From Gammaproteobacteria bacterium RBG_16_57_12 (GTDB lineage: Bacteria; Pseudomonadota; Gammaproteobacteria; RBG-16-57-12), in assembly GCA_001801365.1 (NCBI GenBank), contig MGXL01000075.1:1-15013 (forward strand): 15,013 nt of DNA, read 5' to 3'. The translations under genes and the position numbers were made by a program. The notes below the pieces were generated by a model, which did not search any database, was not told the DNA's origin, and saw only the letters and a program-made list of their open reading frames with translations. This document shows, piece by piece, positions 1-7,629 of this stretch (its first letter is position 1; every line of letters starts with the position of its first letter).

Positions 1-398
1 CGGTATTCGGGATGAATCATCTCCAGCGTGGCGGCACCGCTGCGCACCTCGCCGAAGCAGCGCACCCGGCTGCCGCGCGCCAGACGCTGCTGCTGTGCCG
101 CATTGAAATGAAAAAACCGCAGGGTCAGCGCCCCGCTGCCGTCGGCGATGCGCGACAACAGCATGCGCCGCCGGCCGAACTTGATCTCGGTTAACAGCAC
201 CTCGCCCTCGATAGCCGCCTGCATGCCGGGACGCAGGCTGCCGATGGGCATGATACGGGTGCGGTCCTGATAGCGCAGCGGCAGGTGCAGGAGCACGTCC
301 TGGATGGTATGAATACCGAGCCGTGTCAGACGTTGTGCCATACGCGGCCCGACGCCCTTGAGCGCGCTGACCGGCACCGCGTCCACTCCCGCCGTCAT
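1..398 (-). CDS. recG: ATP-dependent DNA helicase RecG, N-terminal part (gene cut by window edge)
   Basis: RecG is a superfamily 2 helicase that remodels stalled replication forks and Holliday junctions. Only the first 132 codons are in the window. The encoded N terminus carries the typical RecG opening: a GVGP helix-hairpin-helix-like turn near residues 15-18, then LLHLPLRYQDRT near 36-47. The start of the OB-fold wedge domain follows, with ADGSGALTLRFF near residues 85-96 and MIHPEYR at the cut. This is very close to E. coli RecG over the same stretch. The helicase motor domains lie beyond the left edge. The ATG at 396-398 is chosen because ridA ends with an in-frame TAG at 405-407, leaving only 6 bp between the genes. 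recG is therefore probably the last or a late gene of the spoT operon. Identity is secure; completeness cannot be judged. Confidence 0.95.
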   Translation of the reverse strand, partial: MTAGVDAVPVSALKGVGPRMAQRLTRLGIHTIQDVLLHLPLRYQDRTRIMPIGSLRPGMQAAIEGEVLLTEIKFGRRRMLLSRIADGSGALTLRFFHFNAAQQQRLARGSRVRCFGEVRSGAATLEMIHPEY

Positions 399-404
399 GG
401 CAGA

Positions 405-791
405 CTAGCTGCGCAACTCCAGGATACCGTCAACCTCCACTGGCGCGCCCCTGGGCAGCGAGGCCACACCGACTGCGGCGCGGGCCGGATAAGGCTGGCG
501 GAAGAATTCGCCCATCACCTGATTGACCAGCGGAAAATTACCCAGATCGGTGAGATACACATTGAGTTTGACGATATCATCGAGCGTCCCGCCGGCGGCT
601 TCCACCACGGCCTGGATATTGCAAAACACCCGGCGGATCTGGGTGGCGATATCGCCCTGCACCAGCTCCATGGTGTCGGGCGCCAGGGGAATCTGCCCCG
701 ACAGGTACACGGTGTTGTTAACCCGCACGGCCTGGGAATAGGTGCCGATGGCCGCAGGCGCCTTGTCGCTGTGAATAGTTGTTCTGGTCAT
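405..791 (-). CDS. ridA: RidA family 2-iminobutanoate/2-iminopropanoate deaminase
   Basis: This 128-residue cytosolic protein belongs to the YjgF/YER057c/UK114 (Rid) family, whose trimers hydrolyse reactive enamine/imine intermediates released by PLP enzymes. The expected length is about 128. Visible hallmarks are [12 protein letters not shown] (residues 11-22, with Tyr18), YLSGQIP (29-35), NVYLTD (77-82), and the substrate-carboxylate arginine in [12 protein letters not shown] (Arg104, equivalent to Arg105 of RidA). Glu119 in PVEVD is the probable water-activating residue. The ATG at 789-791 follows a purine-rich AAGGAAA ribosome site. The gene lies between spoT and recG, 87 bp after spoT and 6 bp before recG, in the same orientation. 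A Rid gene directly after spoT is a familiar arrangement in Pseudomonas-like genomes. The intergenic gap on the spoT side is filled by a tandem repeat. Confidence 0.95.
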   Translation of the reverse strand: MTRTTIHSDKAPAAIGTYSQAVRVNNTVYLSGQIPLAPDTMELVQGDIATQIRRVFCNIQAVVEAAGGTLDDIVKLNVYLTDLGNFPLVNQVMGEFFRQPYPARAAVGVASLPRGAPVEVDGILELRS

Positions 792-804
792 GTTTCCTTT
801 TCCT

Positions 805-881
805 TTTCATGGTGTCAATCGACTTCTCTGATGCATACCATTTCATGGTGTCAATCGATTTCTCTGATGCATACCATTTCA
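805..881. repeat. 36-bp tandem direct duplication between spoT and ridA
   Basis: Two adjacent 36-bp copies (810-845 and 846-881) differ at a single base (gacttc versus gatttc). A further five bases, tttca, repeat at 805-809. Read on the minus strand, each copy starts with TGAAATGGTATGC and ends with GATTGACACCA. The TGA of the first copy is the spoT stop codon, so the duplicated unit begins exactly at the end of spoT. Because 36 is a multiple of three, the second copy repeats the same stop in frame. Each copy contains the small palindromes ATGCAT and TCGA. No gene is encoded here; the ridA ribosome site lies just beyond the repeat. Confidence 0.9.
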
Positions 882-2996
882 GCTTCTGACGCGGTTGATG
901 CGTCCCACCTCGGGAATGGCGCGCAAGCGACGCAGGATATTCGCCAGGTGGATACGATTGCTCACGGTGATTACGAAGTTCATTGCTGAATAAATGCCGT
1001 CACGTTCCTGGATGGACACGTTTTCGATATTCGCCCCGTTATCGGAAAGACAGGCGGCGACGGTTGCCAGCACGCCACGGCGGTTGGCCACGTCCACGCG
1101 GATCTCCACCAGGAACTCGCCCTGCACATCATCATCCCATTGCACATCGATCCATTTTTCCGGCTTGTTGCGAAATTCGCTGACGTTCTTGCAATGTTCG
1201 TCGTGGATCACGATGCCGCGTCCGGCGCTGATAAAGCCCAGGATCGGATCACCGGGGATGGGGCGGCAACAGCGGGCAAAACTCACCACCATGCCTTCCG
1301 TGCCCTTGATCCACAGCGGTTTGGTGGCACCGGCCTCGAATTCTCGCGCCAGTACCGGCTCGACACCCATCAGACTACGCGCCACCAGCAATGGCATGCG
1401 CGCGCCCAGCCCGAGCGCCTCTAGCATTTGATCGAGGCTGGCATACTCCATTTCCTTAAGCATGCGCGCCACCGCCTCGGGGGGTATGGCGTCCAGACTG
1501 GATGAAAAGGCCAGCAGCGCCTTGTTCAGCATACGCCGGCCCAAGGCCGCCGCTTCATCCTTGCGCAGATTCTTGAGGGCATTGCGGATCGTCGCCCGCG
1601 CCTTGCCGGTCACGGCGAAATCCAGCCACACCGGATTGGGGTGTGCCCCGGGCGCGGTGATAACCTCCACCGTCTGGCCATTGAGCAGCGGGGTGCGCAG
1701 CGGCATCAGTTTGCGATCGATCTTGACCGCCACGCAGGTATTGCCGATCTGGCTGTGCACCGCATAGGCGAAATCCACCGCGGTGGCGCCTCGCGGCAAT
1801 TCCAGGATCTGGCCCTTGGGCGTGAACACATACACCTCGTCGGGAAACAGATCGATCTTGACGTTTTCCAGAAACTCCAGGGAATTCCCGGCGTTCTGCT
1901 GCAATTCCAGCAGGCTGCGCAGCCACTCATGGGCGCGCTGCTGGGTATTGCTGGAGGTCTTGTCTTCCGTTTTGTAGAGCCAGTGCGCGGCAATCCCCGC
2001 CTCGGCCAGCCGATTCATCTCCTCGGTACGGATCTGGACCTCGATCGGCACGCCGTAAGGCCCGAACAGGACGGTATGCAGGGACTGATAGCCATTGGAT
2101 TTGGGAATGGCGATGTAGTCTTTGAAACGGCCCGGCACGGGCTTGTACAGATTATGGATGGCGCCGAGCACGCGATAGCAGGTGTCCACCGTATCGACGA
2201 CAATGCGGAAGGCATAGACATCCAGCACCTCGGCAAAAGGCAGCCGCTTGTCGCGCATCTTGCGGTACAGGCTGTACAGATGTTTTTCGCGGCCCAGGAC
2301 GCGGCCGGGCAGTTTCTCCTGGCGCAAGCGTTCGCTGATCGCGGTATCGATGGTCTGAATGATTTCCTTGCGATTGCCCCGCGCCTTGAGCATAGCCTCG
2401 CGCAGCACCCGGTAACGCGCCGGGTAATAGGCCTGAAACCCCAGCTCTTCCAGCTCCAGTCGCAGGGTGTTCATGCCCAGGCGATGGGCGATGGGCACGT
2501 AGATCTCCAGGGTTTCCATGGCGATACGCCGGCATTTATCCGGCCGCATGACGCCCAGGGTGCGCATGTTATGCAGGCGGTCGGCGAGTTTGATGAGGAT
2601 GACGCGGATATCGCGCACCATCGCCAGCATCATCTTGCGGAAATTGGCCGCCTGCGCCTCGGCGGCCGACTCGAACTTGACCTGGGTCAGCTTGCTCACA
2701 CCATCGACCAGCTCGGCCACCTCTTCACCGAATTGCGCCGCGATGTGCTCCTTGGCAGTCGGCGTGTCCTCGATCACATCATGCAGGATCGCCGCCACGA
2801 TGCTGCGCGAATCCATGCGCATGTCCGCCAGGATGCTGGCGACCTCCAGCGGGTGGGAGATATAGGGCTCACCCGACAGGCGATGCTGTCCCGCATGGGC
2901 CCTGGCACTGAATTCATAGGCCCGGTACACATCCGCGACCTGCGCCGGCTCAAGATAGGTGCTAAGCCTGTCGCACAGATCACTGATGCCCAGCAC
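879..2996 (-). CDS. spoT: Bifunctional (p)ppGpp synthetase/hydrolase SpoT
   Basis: The 705-residue protein has the full Rel/SpoT architecture and almost the same length as E. coli SpoT (702). The N-terminal HD hydrolase domain shows His48, the HDVIED motif at 72-77 and LADRLHNMRT near 137-146, so ppGpp hydrolysis should be intact. The synthetase domain (about 230-345) has Asp259, the RFKD motif at 290-293 (the RxKD type of bifunctional enzymes), GYQSLHT at 302-308 and the catalytic Glu319 in IEVQIRT. A TGS domain (about 384-448), the Cys-containing FARCCRPIPGD region and a C-terminal ACT domain follow. The start is a GTG at 2994-2996. No ATG, GTG or TTG start was found in frame upstream as far as rpoZ, and the N terminus aligns with SpoT. 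It sits 44 bp after rpoZ in the same operon. TGA stop lies inside the tandem repeat. Confidence 0.97.
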   Translation of the reverse strand: MLGISDLCDRLSTYLEPAQVADVYRAYEFSARAHAGQHRLSGEPYISHPLEVASILADMRMDSRSIVAAILHDVIEDTPTAKEHIAAQFGEEVAELVDGVSKLTQVKFESAAEAQAANFRKMMLAMVRDIRVILIKLADRLHNMRTLGVMRPDKCRRIAMETLEIYVPIAHRLGMNTLRLELEELGFQAYYPARYRVLREAMLKARGNRKEIIQTIDTAISERLRQEKLPGRVLGREKHLYSLYRKMRDKRLPFAEVLDVYAFRIVVDTVDTCYRVLGAIHNLYKPVPGRFKDYIAIPKSNGYQSLHTVLFGPYGVPIEVQIRTEEMNRLAEAGIAAHWLYKTEDKTSSNTQQRAHEWLRSLLELQQNAGNSLEFLENVKIDLFPDEVYVFTPKGQILELPRGATAVDFAYAVHSQIGNTCVAVKIDRKLMPLRTPLLNGQTVEVITAPGAHPNPVWLDFAVTGKARATIRNALKNLRKDEAAALGRRMLNKALLAFSSSLDAIPPEAVARMLKEMEYASLDQMLEALGLGARMPLLVARSLMGVEPVLAREFEAGATKPLWIKGTEGMVVSFARCCRPIPGDPILGFISAGRGIVIHDEHCKNVSEFRNKPEKWIDVQWDDDVQGEFLVEIRVDVANRRGVLATVAACLSDNGANIENVSIQERDGIYSAMNFVITVSNRIHLANILRRLRAIPEVGRINRVRS

Positions 2997-3040
2997 CGGG
3001 ATCCCGGGAGTTGGTACTATGGCAGCGATAGCGACAATCC

Positions 3041-3304
3041 TTAAAACTCTTGCTGGAGTTCTTGTTCGCTGACGAATGATTCCTCGGCGTGCGCCTTGGC
3101 GCTCACGTCGTTGAGGACGGCTAGCGGGTTGAGCTTGCCGCTGGCGATTTCACGCAGGGCCACCACGGTGGGTTTGTCGTTTTCCCAGGGCACCAGGGGC
3201 TCCTTGCCCAGAGATAACTGCCGGGCGCGCTTGGAAGCGACGAGCACAAGATGAAAGCGGTTATCCACGTGTTCCAGGCAATCTTCAACGGTAATGCGGG
3301 CCAT
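3041..3304 (-). CDS. rpoZ: DNA-directed RNA polymerase omega subunit
   Basis: This is the 87-residue omega subunit, which helps assemble RNA polymerase by binding the beta-prime C terminus and forms part of a ppGpp-binding site in proteobacteria. The start [20 protein letters not shown] and the segment [12 protein letters not shown] (about 19-30) are near-invariant for the family. The second conserved block is [14 protein letters not shown] (about 44-57). Length fits the usual 80-91 residues. A strong Shine-Dalgarno GGAGG lies 6 bases before the ATG. The gene sits between gmk and spoT, which is the standard gammaproteobacterial order and places the ppGpp-responsive polymerase subunit with the ppGpp enzyme. 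Confidence 0.97.
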   Translation of the reverse strand: MARITVEDCLEHVDNRFHLVLVASKRARQLSLGKEPLVPWENDKPTVVALREIASGKLNPLAVLNDVSAKAHAEESFVSEQELQQEF

Positions 3305-3364
3305 ACTATTCCTCCGGGTATGTTTGCCGAAATGGCAGTGCGAAATTCTACTGAAATCAAATAA

Positions 3365-4006
3365 TTAAGACAATAATTCCTTCAGGATCTGCGCAAGTTT
3401 GCGGGCCTGGGCACTGCGCCGCAGCCGGCGCGCCATGACGATGGCGCAAAACTGCTCCAGGGCCCTGTCGAAATCTTCGTTGAGAATGATGAAATCATAC
3501 TCCCGATAATGACTCATCTCATTCACCGCATCCAGCATGCGCCGGGCGATGGTCTTTTCATCGTCCTGATTGCGGTCACGCAGGCGCTGCTCCAGAGCCT
3601 CTCGCGATGGCGGCAGAATAAAGATGCTCACACAGCTGTCCGGCAGCTTTTCCCGGATCTGACGTGCCCCCTGCCAGTCGATTTCCAGGATCACATCGCC
3701 ACCTTGCGCCAGACGTTCCTGCACCCAGTCGCGGGAAGTGCCATAGTAATTATCGAACACCTGGGCATATTCCAGGAAGGCACCCTCGGCCAGCATCGCC
3801 TTGAAGCGGCCTGCATCGATAAAATGATAGTGCTCGCCGTCCTGTTCACCGGGACGCATGCGCCGTGTGGTATGGGAGATCGATACCTCGATGTCCGGCA
3901 TGCGTCCTAGCAGGGTATTGACCAGGCTGGACTTGCCGGCCCCCGACGGCGCCGAGATGATGTACAGGGTGCCGCCGCTGTCCTCGCCATGAATTTTTTC
4001 CGCCAT
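3365..4006 (-). CDS. gmk: Guanylate kinase
   Basis: The 213-residue protein phosphorylates GMP to GDP with ATP, a step in guanine nucleotide supply in the cytosol. The P-loop is APSGAGKSS at residues 19-27. It is followed by the GMP-binding region with [17 protein letters not shown] (about 44-60), then [15 protein letters not shown] and the [12 protein letters not shown] segment typical of guanylate kinases, then IFILPPS and RL.DRNQDDE of the lid region. Length matches the family. A GGGA ribosome site lies just upstream of the ATG, and only 14 bp separate it from yicC. The N terminus is about ten residues longer than the minimal family form, before the [10 protein letters not shown] strand. 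Confidence in function is very high. Confidence 0.97.
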   Translation of the reverse strand: MAEKIHGEDSGGTLYIISAPSGAGKSSLVNTLLGRMPDIEVSISHTTRRMRPGEQDGEHYHFIDAGRFKAMLAEGAFLEYAQVFDNYYGTSRDWVQERLAQGGDVILEIDWQGARQIREKLPDSCVSIFILPPSREALEQRLRDRNQDDEKTIARRMLDAVNEMSHYREYDFIILNEDFDRALEQFCAIVMARRLRRSAQARKLAQILKELLS

Positions 4007-4020
4007 GTCTTTCCCTGCCG

Positions 4021-4893
4021 CTACTCGATGTTCTGAACCTGTTCGCGGGCCTGTTCGATGTAGACCTTGAGCCCGACCGCAGCCTGGGTCACCTCGGTAT
4101 CAATGGACTTGGACGCGATGGTATTGGCCTCGCGGTTCAACTCCTGCATCAGGAAATCCAGCCGCCGGCCCTCCGCGCCACCCTGTTGCAGCACCCGCAG
4201 CACCTCATGGATGTGGGTCTCCAGGCGGTCCAGTTCTTCGGCGATATCCACCTTCTGGGCCACCAGCACCATTTCCTGTTCCAGGCGGTTTTCATCCAGT
4301 TGTTCCCTGAGCTCCGCCAGGCGCGATAACAGTCGCTCCCGGAACGCGGTGAGCATCTGTGGCATACGGGCGCGGATCTGAGCATGAGCTTCCAGCATGG
4401 ACTGGCAGCGTTGTTCCAGCAGTTCGCGCAGGCGAGCACCTTCCCGTTCCCGGGTGGTGACCAGATCCTGCAGCGTCGTCTCCAGCAGATTCAGGGCCTG
4501 TTGATACACCACCTCCAGGTCCGGGGTTTCCGTTCGCAACACGCCCGGCCACTTGAGTATGTCCATGGCGCTGACGGGCGCCGAATTATACAGTATGGCA
4601 TCGATTTCACGGCTGGCGTTGGACAGATGCCTGGCCATATCCATGTTCAGGGTCAGTTCGCCGCTGGCGCCAGCGCTGGACTGGTAACGCAGACTGCACT
4701 CCAGCTTGCCCCGCTGCAGATAACGACCGGCCAGCTCCCGTACCCTTGTCTCCAGCACCCGCAGCTCTTCGGGCATACGCAGCGAGACATCCAGGTAGCG
4801 ATGATTGACCGAACGCAGTTCCCAGCTCATCAGGCCCCAGCCGCCCTGGGCCTCGCGACGCGCGAAGGCGGTCATGCTGCGGATCATGGTCAC
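4021..4893 (-). CDS. yicC: YicC/YloC family endoribonuclease
   Basis: The 290-residue protein matches the YicC family (N-terminal YicC-like domain plus C-terminal DUF1732). E. coli YicC has been described as an endoribonuclease acting on small RNAs. The family signatures are [10 protein letters not shown] at the start, SVNHRYLDV (about 29-37), the [10 protein letters not shown] block, and the very conserved C-terminal [19 protein letters not shown]. Two starts compete. A GTG at 4891-4893 has an AAGGTG ribosome site 5 bases upstream. An ATG at 4885-4887 gives the canonical MIRSMTA start, with 11 bases to the same site. I give the longer form; the difference is two residues. The gene heads the minus-strand run to gmk, rpoZ, spoT, ridA and recG, and a plausible promoter lies about 40 bp upstream. 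Confidence 0.93.
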   Translation of the reverse strand: MTMIRSMTAFARREAQGGWGLMSWELRSVNHRYLDVSLRMPEELRVLETRVRELAGRYLQRGKLECSLRYQSSAGASGELTLNMDMARHLSNASREIDAILYNSAPVSAMDILKWPGVLRTETPDLEVVYQQALNLLETTLQDLVTTREREGARLRELLEQRCQSMLEAHAQIRARMPQMLTAFRERLLSRLAELREQLDENRLEQEMVLVAQKVDIAEELDRLETHIHEVLRVLQQGGAEGRRLDFLMQELNREANTIASKSIDTEVTQAAVGLKVYIEQAREQVQNIE

Positions 4894-4933
4894 GTGGGCA
4901 CCTTTGGGGATATAGGCATTAACCTGTTGAAAT

Positions 4934-4970
4934 ATTGAATATTATCCATCTGAACCGTGGCACATGTCAC
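4934..4970 (-). promoter_or_regulatory. Predicted sigma70-type promoter of the yicC-gmk-rpoZ-spoT-ridA-recG run
   Basis: On the minus strand, a -35 hexamer GTGACA (4965-4970, 5/6 to TTGACA) is followed after 18 bp by a -10 hexamer GATAAT (4941-4946, 5/6 to TATAAT). This places the start point near 4934, with an untranslated leader of about 40 bases before yicC. The -35 overlaps an imperfect 14-bp palindrome at 4957-4970 (GTGGCACATGTCAC, about 5 of 7 pairs). The -10 overlaps a 14-bp FNR-like sequence at 4935-4948 (TTGAATATTATCCA, 8/10 to TTGAT-N4-ATCAA). These overlaps could mean regulation but may be chance. Confidence 0.5.
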
Positions 4971-5041
4971 GATGTTTTATCTCTTTTGCCTGACAAGTTG
5001 ATTAAAGAGTTACGGAGATATTACGACAAACTCTATATATT

Positions 5042-5983
5042 ATGAGCGAGCTATCACCCTTTTTGGCCGGCGGTTGCCGCCTGGAGCATTATATTATTGA
5101 ATCCTCTCTGGGAAGCGGGGGGTTCAGCTGCGTCTATCGGGCCTATGATAGCACGACCCACGAGAAGGTGGTGATCAAGGAATATTTCCCCAAGAAGCTG
5201 GCCAAACGACTGGAGAATGGCAGCATCCTCCCCAATAACGAGGCGGATGAAGAACTGTTCATGCAAGGCCGTAAGCTGTTTTTGCATGAAGCCACCACAC
5301 TGGCCACGCTCAAGCATCCCAACATTGTCAATGTATTGAATTTCTTTGACGCCAACGACACGGTCTATCTGGTCATGGCCCATGAAGAGGGCGTCAACCT
5401 GCAATCCTATATCCGCACCCATGGCGGGAAGATGAGCGAGCGCTTTCTGCGCACCGTATTCCCGCCCCTGCTCGATGGCCTGCGCCTGATCCATTCCCGA
5501 GGTCTGCTGCACCTGGACATCAAGCCCGGCAATATCCACATCTGCCGCGGCGGCAGGCCGATCCTGCTGGATTTCGGCGCCGTGCATAAACGCCATCTCA
5601 GCCGCAAGCAGCAAACTCAGGTCGTCACGCCGGGATTCTCCCCGGTTGAACAGAACAATCCGGATGGATATATGGGACCCTGGACGGATGTCTATGCCAT
5701 CGGCGCCTCCATGCGCGCCTGTATCGAGGGACACACCCCGCTGGCCGCGGAAGAGCGTGTCGAGAACGATGTCCTGCGCCCGGCGGCGCAGGCCTTCAAG
5801 CGCAAGTACTCCCCGAGCCTGCTGTGCGCCATCGACTGGGCCATGGAGCCGGACCCCTTGCTGCGGCCCCAGTCGGTGGATGATTTTCTGGCGGCCATGA
5901 ACAAGGATGAAAATGGGGATGCGGGCAATCGATCATCCGAGTCACTGATGGAACGCCTCAGCAGCAATTTTCCCTGGATATAA
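5042..5983 (+). CDS. Soluble Hanks-type serine/threonine protein kinase
   Basis: The 313-residue protein is one kinase domain with no membrane segment and no sensor domain. Hanks motifs appear in order: glycine loop LGSGGFSCVY (23-32), ATP-anchoring Lys46 in VVIKEYFP, helix-C Glu83, catalytic loop HLDIKPGNI (157-165, catalytic Asp159 and Asn164), DFG at 177-179, the GFSPVEQ segment in place of APE, and a late conserved Arg in DPLLRPQS. The residue before Asp159 is Leu, so it is a non-RD kinase and may not need activation-loop phosphorylation. The IKEYFP form is common in proteobacterial kinases paired with PP2C phosphatases. A PP2C gene follows 30 bp downstream. The ATG at 5042 lacks a near Shine-Dalgarno sequence, but the glycine loop requires a start close to here. 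Substrates are unknown. Confidence 0.93.
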   Translation: MSELSPFLAGGCRLEHYIIESSLGSGGFSCVYRAYDSTTHEKVVIKEYFPKKLAKRLENGSILPNNEADEELFMQGRKLFLHEATTLATLKHPNIVNVLNFFDANDTVYLVMAHEEGVNLQSYIRTHGGKMSERFLRTVFPPLLDGLRLIHSRGLLHLDIKPGNIHICRGGRPILLDFGAVHKRHLSRKQQTQVVTPGFSPVEQNNPDGYMGPWTDVYAIGASMRACIEGHTPLAAEERVENDVLRPAAQAFKRKYSPSLLCAIDWAMEPDPLLRPQSVDDFLAAMNKDENGDAGNRSSESLMERLSSNFPWI

Positions 5984-6013
5984 TCCAACATACCTTAAAC
6001 GATCCGGACCGAT

Positions 6014-6991
6014 ATGAAATTTCTTACAGCAGCAACAACGCGGATAGGCACACGGCCGACCAACGAAGACCACTACACCATCGTCGGGGACCGGCATGCG
6101 TTGCTCATGATCGTCGCCGATGGAATGGGCGGCTCCTCGGGCGGTCAACTGGCCTCGCAAACCCTGGTCGATACCATCGCCCGCATTTTCAATGAGCAGC
6201 CCAGGCCGATCAACGATCCGGAGGCCTTTCTCGGTTATGCCATCATGCAGGCTCATGAAGCCGTGATCCGCAAAGGACTCAAGCACAACCCGCCGCTCAA
6301 TCCCGGCACGACCTGCGTGGTCTGTCTGCTGCAAAATGGCCATGCCTGGTGGGCGCATGTGGGTGACAGCCGTCTGTATCTGTTCCGCTATGGCGAGCGG
6401 GTCTTCCGCACCAAGGATCACTCCTATGTCGAATACCTGTTAAAAAGCGGCGAGATCAGCAAACAGGAGGCGATCAACCATCCGAAGCGTAATCAGATCA
6501 CCCGCTGCGTCGGTAATACTATCCGTCCCCTGGAGATAACTTACGGCAGTGAAATGGAGCTGTTGTCCGGTGACGTGCTGCTGCTGTGCACCGATGGTCT
6601 GTGGAGTGGTATGCCGGATAAACAGATCGGCAAGATGCTGCTGGCGGACACCCTCGACAATGCGCTCAGCGATATGGCCTCACAAGCCGAACAGAATAGC
6701 CCGTCGAGCTGTGACAATATCACGGCGGTGGCGGTGCGACTGCTGTCCAATGCCTCCCCCTATGAGGAGGCTGCCTCAGCTCACAAGAAAAACAGGGAGG
6801 ACTCGGAAGCAGAGGCTGTTGTCGCCACTCCTGCCGCGCAAGCCCAGGAACTGGATGAGCTCGGCCAGGCCATCAACGACATCCAGAAAGCCTTCAGGGA
6901 ATATGAAGACGAGCTGCTTGATAAACCGCGTCATGACATCGACACCAGCGCCAATCACAACATTCCCCGCTCGGCAAAAGAAAAACTCTGA
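6014..6991 (+). CDS. PP2C-family serine/threonine protein phosphatase
   Basis: The 325-residue protein carries the metal-dependent PP2C (PPM) catalytic domain in residues 1-243. Visible motifs are RPTNEDHY (14-21), VADGMGG with metal-binding Asp36 (34-40), GTTCVV (98-103), [10 protein letters not shown] (115-124), RTKDHS (132-137), LLCTDGLW with Asp194 (190-197) and [11 protein letters not shown] with Asp234 (233-243). It should remove phosphate from Ser/Thr residues, most likely those added by the kinase encoded 30 bp upstream. Beyond residue 243 there is a hydrophilic tail of about 80 residues, rich in Glu, Ala and Lys, with a likely amphipathic helix ([20 protein letters not shown]). There is no signal peptide or membrane span. 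A weak GGA lies 8 bases before the ATG. The 3' end overlaps radC on the other strand by 37 bp. Confidence 0.94.
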   Translation: MKFLTAATTRIGTRPTNEDHYTIVGDRHALLMIVADGMGGSSGGQLASQTLVDTIARIFNEQPRPINDPEAFLGYAIMQAHEAVIRKGLKHNPPLNPGTTCVVCLLQNGHAWWAHVGDSRLYLFRYGERVFRTKDHSYVEYLLKSGEISKQEAINHPKRNQITRCVGNTIRPLEITYGSEMELLSGDVLLLCTDGLWSGMPDKQIGKMLLADTLDNALSDMASQAEQNSPSSCDNITAVAVRLLSNASPYEEAASAHKKNREDSEAEAVVATPAAQAQELDELGQAINDIQKAFREYEDELLDKPRHDIDTSANHNIPRSAKEKL

Positions 6992-7629
6992 CCCTCACCG
7001 ATCACGAAGTGATCCAGCACCCGCACATCGACCAAAGCGAGGGCATCCTGTAACCGTCGGGTCAGGTTTTTATCCGCCTGGCTGGGCTCGGCCACCCCCG
7101 AAGGGTGATTGTGGGCAAAGATAATCGCCGCCGCATTATGGGCCATGGCGCGGCGCACCACTTCACGTGGATGCACCGCCGCCCCATCGATAGTACCGTA
7201 AAACAACTCTTCAAAACCGATCACCTGATGGCGGTTATCCAGAAACAGGCAGGCAAACACCTCCTGAGGATAACTGCGCAGCCGGGCCGTCAGATAATTG
7301 CGGGTGGCGTCGGGGCTGGATAATGCCTCACCCCTGGTCAACACTTCATAAAGATGCCGGCGGCTCATTTCCAACACCGCCTGCAGTTGTACATACTTGG
7401 CCTCACCCAGGCCGGCCGCCTGACAGAATGAAGGCTTATCCGCCTCCAGCAGACGGCGCAGACTGCCGAAGCTGTTCAGCAATTCACGGGCCAGATCCAC
7501 CGCAGTTTTACCGCGCACGCCGGTGCGCAGGAAAATGGCGAGCAATTCCGCATCGGAGAGCGCCTCGGGGCCGCGCTGTAATAATTTTTCACGGGGACGT
7601 TCATGTTCAGGCCAGTCGGTAATCGCCAT
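6955..7629 (-). CDS. radC: RadC family JAB-domain protein (UPF0758)
   Basis: The 224-residue protein begins [17 protein letters not shown], typical of gammaproteobacterial RadC. A helix-hairpin-helix segment (about 68-80, [12 protein letters not shown]) precedes a JAMM/MPN metalloprotease-like domain. In that domain AHNHPSG gives His173 and His175, and the downstream S..D (EPSQAD) completes the metal site. Despite the name, the family's role in DNA repair has been questioned and the exact activity is unsettled. The start at 7627-7629 is preferred over upstream in-frame ATGs because GGAGG at 7635-7639 ends 5 bases before it and would itself lie inside a longer reading frame. The TGA stop lies inside the 3' end of the convergent PP2C gene. 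RadC is commonly a divergent neighbour of coaBC, but here an fnr gene separates them. Confidence 0.94.
   Translation of the reverse strand: MAITDWPEHERPREKLLQRGPEALSDAELLAIFLRTGVRGKTAVDLARELLNSFGSLRRLLEADKPSFCQAAGLGEAKYVQLQAVLEMSRRHLYEVLTRGEALSSPDATRNYLTARLRSYPQEVFACLFLDNRHQVIGFEELFYGTIDGAAVHPREVVRRAMAHNAAAIIFAHNHPSGVAEPSQADKNLTRRLQDALALVDVRVLDHFVIGEGQSFSFAERGML

Noticed and set aside
285..989. Open frame on the + strand with an internal repeated peptide (SWCQS.SLMHTI twice)
   Set aside because: The repeated peptide is just the translation of the 36-bp tandem repeat on the wrong strand; the rest is antisense to recG, ridA and spoT.
1641..3044. Long open frame on the + strand (467 codons)
   Set aside because: It lies fully antisense to spoT, whose catalytic residues are intact. 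The translation has no recognisable domain, and high-GC antisense frames are often open.
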